Source: Zoroaster sp. YZ-2022 (Eukaryota; Echinodermata; Asteroidea; Forcipulatida; Zoroasteridae). Taken from it: a stretch of DNA of 64,000 bases. Positions 26,803 to 39,804 of the stretch are shown here, in pieces. Each line of letters opens with the position of its first letter. Positions within the stretch are counted from its first letter, which is position 1. The notes beneath the pieces are model-generated. The model did not search any database and was not told the origin of the DNA. It saw only the letters and a list, made by a program, of their open reading frames with translations. The DNA is taken from contig JAQQFT010000023.1 of assembly GCA_029582265.1 (NCBI GenBank), forward strand, positions 4,871,688 to 4,935,687, in the 5' to 3' direction. The position numbers and the translations under genes are program-made.

Positions 26803-26824
26803 CGGCATCTGTTAAATTCATTTT
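26803..26824 (+). repeat. Divergent patch at the variable site
   Basis: GTCGGCATCTGTTAAATTCA replaces the usual right arm and A-run before TTTTTAAAGTTATACC. Unit length is 243. Confidence 0.75.
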
Positions 26825-29800
26825 TAAAGTTATACCCGTCGCTAGAAATAATTTCATTCGTATTTGTGTTTTAATCACAACAATATAGGCTGTCTACCCT
26901 GAGTTATGGCCCGTATTTTGACAGTATTTTACGGAGGGATAAGTGTGCATGGAGGCCGTTTAAGGTATGAAGAAATTGTCTAAATGTAAAAGTCATGTGA
27001 TTTCCTGAAGAGAGGAGAACCTAAGCTTTAATTTGGATATAAATTTGTCGGCCTCCTTAAAAACTTTTAAAGTTATACCCGTCGCTAGAAATAATTTCAT
27101 TCGTATTTGTGTTTTAATCACAACAATATAGGCTGTCTACCCTGAGTTATGGCCCGTATTTTGACAGTATTTTACGGAGGGCTAAGTGTGCATGGAGGCC
27201 GTTTAAGGTATGAAGAAATTGTCTAAATGTAAAAGTCATGTGATTTCCTGAAAGGAGAACCTAAGCTTTAATTTGGATATAAATTTGTCGGCCTCCTTAA
27301 AAACTTTTAAAGTTATACCCGTCGCTAGAAATAATTTCATTCGTATTTGTGTTTTAATCACAACAATATAGGCTGTCTACCCTGAGTTATGGCCCGTATT
27401 TTGACAGTATTTTACGGCGGGCTAAGTGTGCATGGAGGCCGTTTAAGGTATGAAGAAATTGTCTAAATGTAAAAGTCATGTGATTTCCTGAAAGAGGAGA
27501 ACCTAAGCTTTAATTTGGATATAAATTTGTCGGCCTGCTTTAAAACCTTATAAAGTTATACCCGTCGCTAGAAATAATTTCATTCGTATTTGTGTTTTAA
27601 TCACAACAATATAGGCTGTCTACCCTGAGTTATGGCCCGTATTTTGACAGTATTTTACGGAGGGCTAAGTGTGCATGGAGGCCGTTTAAGGTATGAAGAA
27701 ATTGTCTAAATGTAAAAGTCATGTGATTTCCTGAAAGAGGAGAACCTAAGCTTTAATTTGGATATAAATTTGTCGGCCTCCCTTAAAACTTTTAAAGTTA
27801 TACCCGTCGCTAGAAATAATTTCATTCGTATTTGTGTTTTAATCACAACAATATAGGCTGTCTACCCTGAGTTATGGCCCGTATTTTGACAGTATTTTAC
27901 GGAGGGATAAGTGTGCATGGAGGCCCGTTTAAGGTATGAAGAAATTGTCTTAATGTAAAAGTCATGTGATTTCCTGAAAGAGGAGAACCTAAGCTTTAAT
28001 TTGGATATAAATTTGTCGGCCTTCCTTAAAAACTTTTAAAGTTATACCCGTCGCTAGAAATAATTTCATTCGTATTTGTGTTTTAATCACAACAATATAG
28101 GCTGTCTACCCTGAGTTATGGCCCGTATTTTGACAGTATTTTACGGAGGGCTAAGTGTGCATGGAGGCCGTTTAAGGTATGAAGAAATTGTCTAAATGTA
28201 AAAGTCATGTGATTTCCTGAAAGGAGAACCTAAGCTTTAATTTGGATATAAATTTGTCGGCCTTACTTAAAAACTTTTAAAGTTATACCCGTCGCTAGAA
28301 ATAATTTCATTCGTATTTGTGTTTTAATCACAACAATATAGGCTGTCTACCCTGAGTTATGGCCCGTATTTTGACAGTATTTTACGGAGGGCTAAGTGTG
28401 CATGGAGGCCGTTTAAGGTATGAAGAAATTGTCTAAATGTAAAAGTCATGTGATTTCCTGAAAGAGGAGAACCTAAGCTTTAATTTGGATATAAATTTGT
28501 CGGCCTCCGTTAAAAACTTTTAAAGTTATACCCGTCGCTAGAAATAATTTCATTCGTATTTGTATTTTAATTACAACAATATAGGCTGTCTACCCTGAGT
28601 TATGGCCCGTATTTTGACAGTATTTTACGGAGGAATAAGTGTGCATGGAGGCCGTTTAAGGTATGAAGAAATTGTCTAAATGTAAAAGTCATGTGATTTC
28701 CTGAAAGAGGAGAACCTAAGCTTTAATTTGGATATAAATTTGTCGGGCCTCTTAAAAACTTTTAAAGTTATACCCGTCGCTAGAAATAATTTCATTCGTA
28801 TTTGTGTTTTAATCACAACAATATAGGCTGTCTACCCTGAGTTATGGCCCGTATTTTGACAGTATTTTACGGAGGGCTAAGTGTGCATGGAGGCCGTTTA
28901 AGGTATGAAGAAATTGTCTAAATGTAAAAGTCATGTGATTTCCTGAAAGAGGAGAACCTAAGCTTTAATTTGGATATAAATTTGTCGGCCTTACATAAAA
29001 ACTTTTAAAGTTATACCCGTCGCTAGAAATAATTTCATTCGTATTTGTGTTTTAATCACAACAATATAGGCTGTCTACCCTGAGTTATGGCCCGTATTTT
29101 GACAGTATTTTACGGAGGGCTAAGTGTGCATGGAGGCCGTTTAAGGTATGAAGAAATTGTCTAAATGTAAAAGTCATGTGATTTCCTGAAAGAGGAGAAC
29201 CTAAGCTTTAATTTGGATATAAATTTGTCGGCCTCCTTAAAAACTTTTAAAGTTATACCCGTCGCTAGAAATAATTTCATTCGTATTTGTGTTTTAATCA
29301 CAACAATATAGGCTGTCTACCCTGAGTTATGGCCCGTATTTTGACAGTATTTTACGGAGGGCTAAGTGTGCATGGAGGCCGTTTAAGGTATGAAGAAATT
29401 GTCTAAATGTAAAAGTCATGTGATTTCCTTAAAGAGGAGAACCTAAGCTTTAATTTGGATATAAATTTGTCGGCCTCCCTTAAAAACTTTTAAAGTTATA
29501 CCCGTCGCTAGAAATAATTTCATTCGTATTTGTGTTTTAATCACAACAATATAGGCTGTCTACCCTGAGTTATGGCCCGTATTTTGACAGTATTTTACGG
29601 AGGGATAAGTGTGCATGGAGGCCGTTTAAGGTATGAAGAAATTGTCTAAATGTAAAAGTCATGTGATTTCCTGAAAGAGGAGAACCTAAGCTTTAATTTG
29701 GATATAAATTTGTCGGCCTCCATTAAAAACTTTTAAAGTTATACCCGTCGCTAGAAATAATTTCATTCGTATTTGTGTTTTAATCACAACAATATAGGCT

Positions 29801-31166
29801 GTCTACCCTGAGTTATGGCCCGTATTTTGACAGTATTTTACGGAGGGCTAAGTGTGCATGGAGGCCGTTTAAGGTATGAAGAAATTGTCTAAATGTAAAA
29901 GTCATGTGATTTCCTGAAAGAGGAGAACCTAAGCTTTAATTTGGATATAAATTTGTCGGCCTCCTTTAAAAACTTTTAAAGTTATACCCGTCGCTAGAAA
30001 TAATTTCATTCGTATTTGTGTTTTAATCACAACAATATAGGCTGTCTACCCTGAGTTATGGCCCGTATTTTGACAGTATTTTACGGAGGGCTAAGTGTGC
30101 ATGGAGGCCGTTTAAGGTATGAAGAAATTGTCTAAATGTAAAAGTCATGTGATTTCCTGAAAGAGGAGAACCTAAGCTTTAATTTGGATATAAATTTGTC
30201 GGCCTCCCTTAAAAACTTTAAAGTTATACCCGTCGCTAGAAATAATTTCATTCGTATTTGTGTTTTAATCACAACAATATAGGCTGTCTACCCTGAGTTA
30301 TGGCCCGTATTTTGACAGTATTTTACGGAGGGCTAAGTGTGCATGGAGGCCGTTTAAGGTATGAAGAAATTGTCTAAATGTAAAAGTCATGTGATTTCCT
30401 GAAAGGAGAACCTAAGCTTTAATTTGGATATAAATTTGTCAGCCTCTCTTAAAAACTTTTAAAGTTATACCCGTCGCTAGAAATAATTTCATTCGTATTT
30501 GTGTTTTAATCACAACAATATAGGCTGTCTACCCTGAGTTATGGCTCGTATTTTGACAGTATTTTACGGAGGGCTAAGTGTGCATGGAGGCCGTTTAAGG
30601 TATGAAGAAATTGTCTGAATATAAAAGTCATGTGATTTCCTGAAAGAGGAGAACCTAAGCTTTAATTTGGATATAAATTTGTCGGCCTCCCTTAAAAACT
30701 TTTAAAGTTATACCCGTCGCTAGAAATAATTTCATTCGTATTTGTGTTTTAATCACAACAATATAGGCTGTCTACCCTGAGTTATCGCCCGTATTTTGAC
30801 AGTATTTTACGGCGGGCTAAGTGTGCATGGAGGCCGTTTAAGGTATGAAGAAATTGTCTAAATGTAAAAGTCATGTGATTTCCTGAAAGAGGAGAACCTA
30901 AGCTTTAATTTGGATATAAATTTGTCGGCCTCCCTTAAAAACTTTTAAAGTTATACCCGTCGCTAGAAATAATTTCATTCGTATTTGTGTTTTAATCACA
31001 ACAATATAGGCTGTCTACCCTGAGTTATGGCCCGTATTTTGACAGTATTTTACGGAGGGCTAAGTGTGCATGGAGGCCGTTTAAGGTATGAAGAAATTGT
31101 CTAAATGTAAAAGTCATGTGATTTCCTGAAAGAGGAGAACCTAAGCTTTAATTTGGATATAAATTT

Positions 31167-31184
31167 TTCTTCATCCGATTTTAA
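31167..31184 (+). repeat. Divergent patch at the variable site
   Basis: TTCTTCATCCGATTTTAAC replaces the right inverted-repeat arm and A-run. Flanking sequence is consensus and the unit is 243 bp long. Confidence 0.75.
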
Positions 31185-34100
31185 CTTTTAAAGTTATACC
31201 CGTCGCTAGAAATAATTTCATTCGTATTTGTGTTTTAATCACAACAATATAGGCTGTCTACCCTGAGTTATGGCCCGTATTTTGACAGTATTTTACGGAG
31301 GGCTAAGTGTGCATGGAGGCCGTTTAAGGTATGAAGAAATTGTCTAAATGTAAAAGTCATGTGATTTCCTGAAAGAGGAGAACCTAAGCTTTAATTTGGA
31401 TATAAATTTGTCGGCCTCCCTTAAAAACTTTTAAAGTTATACCCGTCGCTAGAAATAATTTCATTCGTATTTGTGTTTTAATCACAACAATATAGGCTGT
31501 CTACCCTGAGTTATGGCCCGTATTTTGACAGTATTTTACGGAGGTATAAGTGTGCATGGAGGCCGTTTAAGGTATGAAGAAATTGTCTAAATGTAAAAGT
31601 CATGTGATTTCCTGAAAGAGGAGAACCTAAGCTTTAATTTGGATATAAATTTGTCGGCCTCCCTTAAAAACTTTTAAAGTTATACCCGTCGCTAGAAATA
31701 ATTTCATTCGTATTTGTGTTTTAATCACAACAATATAGGCTGTCTACCCTGAGTTATGGCCCGTATTTTGACAGTATTTTACGGAGGGCTAAGTGTGCAT
31801 GGAGGCCGTTTAAGGTATGAAGAAATTGTCTAAATGTAAAAGTCATGTGATTTCCTGAAAGAGGAGAACCTAAGCTTTAATTTGGATATAAATTTGTCGG
31901 CCTCCATAAAACTTTTAAAGTTATACCCGTCGCTAGAAATAATTTCATTCGTATTTGTGTTTTAATCACAACAATATAGGCTGTCTACCCTGAGTTATGG
32001 CCCGTATTTTGACAGTATTTTACGGAGGGCTAAGTGTGCATGGAGGCCGTTTAAGGTATGAAGAAATTGTCTAAATGTAAAAGTCATGTGATTTCGTGAA
32101 AGGAGAACCTAAGCTTTAATTTGGATATAAATTTGTCGGCCTCCCTTAAAAACTTTTAAAGTTATACCCGTCGCTAGAAATAATTTCATTCGTATTTGTG
32201 TTTTAATCACAACAATATAGGCTGTCTACCCTGAGTTATGGCCCGTATTTTGACAGTATTTTACGGAGGGCTAAGTGTGCATGGAGGCCGTTTAAGGTAT
32301 GAAGAAATTGTCTAAATGTAAAAGTCATGTGATTTCCTGAAAGAGGAGAACCTAAGCTTTAATTTGGATATAAATTTGTCGGCCTCCCTTAAAAACTTTT
32401 AAAGTTATACCCGTCGCTAGAAATAATTTCATTCGTATTTGTGTTTTAATCACAACAATATAGGCTGTCTACCCTGAGTTATGGCCCGTATTTTGACAGT
32501 ATTTTACGGAGGGGTAAGTGTGCATGGAGGCCGTTTAAGGTATGAAGAAATTGTCTAAATGTAAAAGTCATGTGATTTCCTGAAAGAGGAGAACCTAAGC
32601 TTTAATTTGGATATAAATTTGTCGGCCTTCCTTAAAAACTTTTAAAGTTATACCCGTCGCTAGAAATAATTTCATTCGTATTTGTGTTTTAATCACAACA
32701 ATATAGGCTGTCTACCCTGAGTTATGGCCCGTATTTTGACAGTATTTTACGGAGGGCTAAGTGTGCATGGAGGCCGTTTAAGGTATGAAGAAATTGTCTA
32801 AATGTAAAAGTCATGTGATTTCCTGAAAGAGGAGAACCTAAGCTTTAATTTGGATATAAATTTGTCGGCCTCCTTTAAAAACTTTTAAAGTTATACCCGT
32901 CGCTAGAAATAATTTCATTCGTATTTGTGTTTTAATCACAACAATATAGGCTGTCTACCCTGAGTTATGGCCCGTATTTTGACAGTATTTTACGGAGGGC
33001 TAAGTGTGCATGGAGGCCGTTTAAGGTATGAAGAAATTGTCTAAATGTAAAAGTCATGTGATTTCCTGAAAGAGGAGAACCTAAGCTTTAATTTGGATAT
33101 AAATTTGTCGGCCTCCCTTAAAAACTTTTAAAGTTATACCCGTCGCTAGAAATAATTTCATTCGTATTTGTGTTTTAATCACAACAATATAGGCTGTCTA
33201 CCCTGAGTTATGGCCCGTATTTTGACAGTATTTTACGGAGGGATAAGTGTGCATGGAGGCCGTTTAAGGTATGAAGAAATTGTCTAAATGTAAAAGTCAT
33301 GTGATTTCCTGAAAGAGGAGAACCTAAGCTTTAATTTGGATATAAATTTGTCGGCCTCCTTAAAAACTTTTAAAGTTATACCCGTCGCTAGAAATAATTT
33401 CATTCGTATTTGTGTTTTAATCACAACAATATAGGCTGTCTACCCTGAGTTATGGCCCGTATTTTGACAGTATTTTACGGAGGGCTAAGTGTGCATGGAG
33501 GCCGTTTAAGGTATGAAGAAATTGTCTAAATGTAAAAGTCATGTGATTTCCTGAAAGAGTAGAACCTAAGCTTTAATTTGGATATAAATTTGTCGGCCTC
33601 CCTTAAAAACTTTTAAAGTTATACCCGTCGCTAGAAATAATTTCATTCGTATTTGTGTTTTAATCACAACAATATAGGCTGTCTACCCTGAGTTATGGCC
33701 CGTATTTTGACAGTATTTTACGGAGGGATAAGTGTGCATGGAGGCCGTTTAAGGTATGAAGAAATTGTCTAAATGTAAAAGTCATGTGATTTCCTGAAAG
33801 AGGAGAACCTAAGCTTTAATTTGGATATAAATTTGTCGGCCTCCCTTAAAAAACTTTTAAAGTTATACCCGTCGCTAGAAATAATTTCATTCGTATTTGT
33901 GTTTTAATCACAACAATATAGGCTGTCTACCCTGAGTTATGGCCCGTATTTTGACAGTATTTTACGGAGGGCTAAGTGTGCATGGAGGCCGTTTAAGGTA
34001 TGAAGAAATTGTCTAAATGTAAAAGTCATGTGATTTCCTGAAAGAGAGAACCTAAGCTTTAATTTGGATATAAATTTGTCAGCCTCCCTTAAAACTTTTA

Positions 34101-37100
34101 AAGTTATACCCGTCGCTAGAAATAATTTCATTCGTATTTGTGTTTTAATCACAACAATATAGGCTGTCTACCCTGAGTTATGGCCCGTATTTTGACAGTA
34201 TTTTACGGAGGGCTAAGTGTGCATGGAGGCCGTTTAAGGTATGAAGAAATTGTCTAAATTAAAAAGTCATGTGATTTCCTGAAGAGGAGAACCTAAGCTT
34301 TAATTTGGATATAAATTTGTCGGCCTCCTTTAAAACTTTTAAAGTTATACCCGTCGCTAGAAATAATTTCATTCGTATTTGTGTTTTAATCACAACAATA
34401 TAGGCTGTCTACCCTGAGTTATGGCCCGTATTTTGACAGTATTTTACGGAGGGCTAAGTGTGCATGGAGGCCGTTTAAGGTATGAAGAAATTGTCTAAAT
34501 GTAAAAGTCATGTGATTTCCTGAAAGAGGAGAACCTAAGCTTTAATTTGGATATAAATTTGTCGGCCTCCGTTAAAAACTTTTAAAGTTATACCCGTCGC
34601 TAGAAATAATTTCATTCGTATTTGTGTTTTAATCACAACAATATAGGCTGTCTACCCTGAGTTATGGCCCGTATTTTGACAGTATTTTACGGAGGGCTAA
34701 GTGTGCATGGAGGCCGTTTAAGGTATGAAGAAATTGTCTAAATGTAAAAGTCATGTGATTTCCTGAAAGAGGAGAACCTAAGCTTTAATTTGGATATAAA
34801 TTTGTCAGCCTCTCTTAAAAACTTTTAAAGTTATACCCGTCGCTAGAAATAATTTCATTCGTATTTGTGTTTTAATCACAACAATATAGGCTGTCTACCC
34901 TGAGTTATGGCCCGTATTTTGACAGTATTTTACGGAGGGCTAAGTGTGCATGGAGGCCGTTTAAGGTATGAAGAAATTGTCTTAAAGTAAAAGTCATTTG
35001 ATTTCCTGAACTAGGAGAACCTAAGCTTTAATTTGGATATAAATTTGTCGGCCTCCTTAAAAACTTTTAAAGTTATACCCGTCGCTAGAAATAATTTCAT
35101 TCGTATTTGTGTTTTAATTACAACAATATAGGCTGTCTACCCTGAGTTATGGCCCGTATTTTGACAGTATTTTACGGAGGGATAAGTGTGCATGGAGGCC
35201 GTTTAAGGTATGAAGAAATTGTCTAAATGTAAAAGTCATGTGATTTCCTGAAAGGAGAACCTAAGCTTTAATTTGGATATAAATTTGTCGGCCTCCTTAA
35301 AAACTTTTAAAGTTATACCCGTCGCTAGAAATAATTTCATTCGTATTTGTGTTTTAATCACAACAATATAGGCTGTCTACCCTGAGTTATGGCCCGTATT
35401 TTGACAGTATTTTACGGAGGGCTAAGTGTGCATGGAGGCCGTTTAAGGTATGAAGAAATTGTCTAAATGTAAAAGTCATGTGATTTCCTGAAAAGGAGAA
35501 CCTAAGCTTTAATTTGGATATAAATTTGTCGGCCTCCTTAAAAACTTTTAAAGTTATACCCGTCGCTAGAAATAATTTCATTCGTATTTGTGTTTTAATC
35601 ACAACAATATAGGCTGTCTACCCTGAGTTATGGCCCGTATTTTGACAGTATTTTACGGAGGGCTAAGTGTGCATGGAGGCCGTTTAAGGTATGAAGAAAG
35701 TGTCTAACTGTAAAGTCATGTGATTTCCTGAAAGGGAGAACCTAAGCTTTAATTTGGATATAAATTTGTCGGCCTCATAAAAACTTTTAAAGTTATACCC
35801 GTCGCTAGAAATAATTTCATTCGTATTTGTGTTTTAATCACAACAATATAGGCTGTCTACCTGAGTTATGGCCCGTATTTTGACAGTATTTTACGGAGGG
35901 CTAAGTGTGCATGGAGGCCGTTTAAGGTATGAAGAAATTGTCTAAATGTAAAAGTCATGTGATTTCCTGAAAGAGGAGAACCTAAGCTTTAATTTGGATA
36001 TAAATTTGTCGGCCTGCCTTAAAAATTTTAAAGTTATACCCGTCGCTAGAAATAATTTCATTCGTATTTGTGTTTTAATCACAACAATATAGGCTGTCTA
36101 CCCTGAGTTATGGCCCGTATTTTGACAGTATTTTACGGAGGGCTAAGTGTGCATGGAGGCCGTTTAAGGTATGAAGAAATTGTCTTAATGTAAAAGTCAT
36201 GTGATTTCCTGAAATAGGAGAACATAAGCTTTAATTTGGATATAAATTTGTCAGCCTCTCTTAAAAACTTTTAAAGTTATACCCGTCGCTAGAAATAATT
36301 TCATTCGTATTTGTGTTTTAATCACAACAATATAGGCTGTCTACCCTGAGTTATGGCCCGTATTTTGACAGTATTTTACGGAGGGCTAAGTGTGCATGGA
36401 GGCCGTTTAAGGTATGAAGAAATTGTCTAAATGTAAAAGTCATGTGATTTCCTGAAAGAGGAGAACCTAAGCTTTAATTTGGATATAAATTTGTCGGCCT
36501 TCCTTAAAAACTTTTAAAGTTATACCCGTCGCTAGAAATAATTTCATTCGTATTTGTGTTTTAATCACAACAATATAGGCTGTCTACCCTGAGTTATGGC
36601 CCGTATTTTGACAGTATTTTACGGAGGGCTAAGTGTGCATGGAGGCCGTTTAAGGTATGAAGAAATTGTCTAAATGTAAAAGTCATGTGATTTCCTGAAA
36701 GAGGAGAACCTAAGCTTTAATTTGGATATAAATTTGTCGGCCTCAAATAAAAACTTTTAAAGTTATACCCGTCGCTAGAAATAATTTCATTCGTATTTGT
36801 GTTTTAATCACAACAATATAGGCTGTCTACCCTGAGTTATGGCCCGTATTTTGACAGTATTTTACGGAGGGATAAGTGTGCATGGAGGCCGTTTAAGGTA
36901 TGAAGAAATTGTCTAAATGTAAAAGTCATGTGATTTCCTGAAAGAGGAGAACCTAAGCTTTAATTTGGATATAAATTTGTCGGCCTCTCTTAAAAACTTT
37001 TAAAGTTATACCCGTCGCTAGAAATAATTTCATTCGTATTTGTGTTTTAATCACAACAATATAGGCTGTCTACCCTGAGTTATGGCCCGTATTTTGACAG

Positions 37101-39304
37101 TATTTTACGGAGGGCTAAGTGTGCATGGAGGCCGTTTAAGGTATGAAGAAATTGTCTAAATGTAAAAGTCATGTGATTTCCTGAAAGAGGAGAACCTAAG
37201 CTTTAATTTGGATATAAATTTGTCGGCCTCCTTAAAACTTTTAAAGTTATACCCGTCGCTAGAAATAATTTCATTCGTATTTGTGTTTTAATCACAACAA
37301 TATAGGCTGTCTACCCTGAGTTATGGCCCGTATTTTGACAGTATTTTACGGAGGGCTAAGTGTGCATGGAGGCCGTTTAAGGTATGAAGAAATTGTCTAA
37401 ATGTAAAAGTCATGTGATTTCCTGAAAGAGGAGAACCTAAGCTTTAATTTGGATATAAATTTGTCGGCCTTCCTTAAAAACTTTTAAAGTTATACCCGTC
37501 GCTAGAAATAATTTCATTCGTATTTGTGTTTTAATCACAACAATATAGGCTGTCTACCCTGAGTTATGGCCCGTATTTTGACAGTATTTTACGGAGGGCT
37601 AAGTGTGCATGGAGGCCGTTTAAGGTATGAAGAAATTGTCTAATGTAAAAAGTCATGTGATTTCCTGAAGAGGAGAACCTAAGCTTTAATTTGGATATAA
37701 ATTTGTCAGGCCTCCTTAAAACTTTTAAAAGTTATACCCGTCGCTAGAAATAATTTCATTCGTATTTGTGTTTTAATCACAACAATATAGGCTGTCTACC
37801 CTGAGTTATGGCCCGTATTTTGACAGTATTTTACGGAGGGCTAAGTGTGCATGGAGGCCGTTTAAGGTATGAAGAAATTGTCTTAATGTAAAAGTCATGT
37901 GATTTCCTGAAGAGGAGAACCTAAGCTTTAATTTGGATATAAATTTGTCGGCCTCCCATAAAAAACTTTTAAAGTTATACCCGTCGCTAGAAATAATTTC
38001 ATTCGTATTTGTGTTTTAATCACAACAATATAGGCTGTCTACCCTGAGTTATGGCCCGTATTTTGACAGTATTTTACGGAGGCGTCAGTGTGCATGGAGG
38101 CCGTTTAAGGTATGAAGAAATTGTATAACTGTAAAAGTCATGTGATTTCCTGAAAGGAGAACCTAAGCTTTAATTTGGATATAAATTTGTCAGCCTCCTT
38201 AAAACTTTTAAAGTTATACCCGTCGCTAGAAATAATTTCATTCGTATTTGTGTTTTAATCACAACAATATAGGCTGTCTACCCTGAGTTATGGCCCGTAT
38301 TTTGACAGTATTTTACGGAGGGCTAAGTGTGCATGGAGGCCGTTTAAGGTATGAAGAAATTGTCTAAATGTAAAAGTCATGTGATTTCCTGAAAGAGGAG
38401 AACCTAAGCTTTAATTTGGATATAAATTTGTCGGCCTCATAAAACTTTTAAAGTTATACCCGTCGCTAGAAATAATTTCATTCGTATTTGTGTTTTAATC
38501 ACAACAATATAGGCTGTCTACCCTGAGTTATGGCCCGTATTTTGACAGTATTTTACGGAGGGCTAAGTGTGCATGGAGGCCGTTTAAGGTATGAAGAAAT
38601 TGTCTAAATGTAAAAGTCATGTGATTTCCTGAAAGAGGAGAACCTAAGCTTTAATTTGGATATAAATTTGTCGCCTCCCTTAAAAACTTTTAAAGTTATA
38701 CCCGTCGCTAGAAATAATTTCATTCGTATTTGTGTTTTAATCACAACAATATAGGCTGTCTACCCTGAGTTATGGCCCGTATTTTGACAGTATTTTACGG
38801 AGGGATAAGTGTGCATGGAGGCCGTTTAAGGTATGAAGAAATTGTCTAAATGTAAAAGTCATGTGATTTCCTGAAAGAGGAGAACCTAAGCTTTAATTTG
38901 GATATAAATTTGTCGGCCTCCCTTAAAAACTTTTAAAGTTATACCCGTCGCTAGAAATAATTTCATTCGTATTTGTGTTTTAATCACAACAATATAGGCT
39001 GTCTACCCTGAGTTATGGCCCGTATTTTGACAGTATTTTACGGAGGGCTAAGTGTGCATGGAGGCCGTTTAAGGTATGAAGAAATTGTCTAAGATAAAAT
39101 TTCATGTGATTTCCTGAAAGAGGAGAACCTAAGCTTTAATTTGGATATAAATTTGTCGGCCTTCCTTAAAAACTTTTAAAGTTATACCCGTCGCTAGAAA
39201 TAATTTCATTCGTATTTGTGTTTTAATCACAACAATATAGGCTGTCTACCCTGAGTTATGGCCCGTATTTGGCAGCATTTTACGGAGGGCTAAGTGTGCA
39301 TGGA

Positions 39305-39804
39305 NNNNNNNNNNNNNNNNNNNNNNNNNNNNNNNNNNNNNNNNNNNNNNNNNNNNNNNNNNNNNNNNNNNNNNNNNNNNNNNNNNNNNNNNNNNNNNNN
39401 NNNNNNNNNNNNNNNNNNNNNNNNNNNNNNNNNNNNNNNNNNNNNNNNNNNNNNNNNNNNNNNNNNNNNNNNNNNNNNNNNNNNNNNNNNNNNNNNNNNN
39501 NNNNNNNNNNNNNNNNNNNNNNNNNNNNNNNNNNNNNNNNNNNNNNNNNNNNNNNNNNNNNNNNNNNNNNNNNNNNNNNNNNNNNNNNNNNNNNNNNNNN
39601 NNNNNNNNNNNNNNNNNNNNNNNNNNNNNNNNNNNNNNNNNNNNNNNNNNNNNNNNNNNNNNNNNNNNNNNNNNNNNNNNNNNNNNNNNNNNNNNNNNNN
39701 NNNNNNNNNNNNNNNNNNNNNNNNNNNNNNNNNNNNNNNNNNNNNNNNNNNNNNNNNNNNNNNNNNNNNNNNNNNNNNNNNNNNNNNNNNNNNNNNNNNN
39801 NNNN
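39305..39804. other. Assembly gap, 500 N
   Basis: Second placeholder of exactly 500 N. The satellite enters it mid-unit from the left; unrelated GC-rich sequence leaves it on the right. Confidence 0.99.

Larger units (their letters stand above)
5121..39304 (+). repeat. 243-bp satellite array, 142 units head-to-tail
   Basis: The landmark CCCGTATTTTGACAG (a few variants) recurs 142 times, with its TATTTT at 5128 first and 39266 last. That is 141 intervals over 34,138 bp, mean 242.1 bp, modal 243, range 237-250, all in one orientation without inversions or insertions. Counting from that T, a unit carries GGAGGCCG at +37, AAGCTT at +108, TATAAATTTG at +123, CGGCCTCC at +134, AACTTTTAAAGTT at +148 and TAATCACAACAATATAGG near +201. 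The segment from about +155 through the landmark to about +45 is almost invariant; changes cluster near +25, +65, +85 and +134 to +150. Short frames of 63-71 codons on the minus strand are by-products; every unit has stops in that frame. Both ends meet gaps, so the array is probably larger. Size and homogeneity fit a centromeric, pericentromeric or subtelomeric satellite, but location is not shown. I do not recognise the family. Confidence 0.97.

Noticed and set aside
14570..35602. Repeated 63-71-codon minus-strand frames inside the satellite (for example 6356-6547, 14570-14785, 33937-34152)
   Set aside because: They arise from the repeat unit itself, differ by indels between copies, and are closed by in-frame stops in every unit although 243 is a multiple of three. 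No sign of selection for coding.
5121..39304. CENP-B box in the satellite
   Set aside because: The closest match, around CCCGTATTTTGACAG, fits CCCGNNT but lacks the CGAA half, so the box is not present.
5121..39304. CRISPR-like or coding tandem repeat interpretation of the array
   Set aside because: There are no unique spacers; the whole 243-bp unit repeats, in a eukaryotic context, without a conserved open frame.
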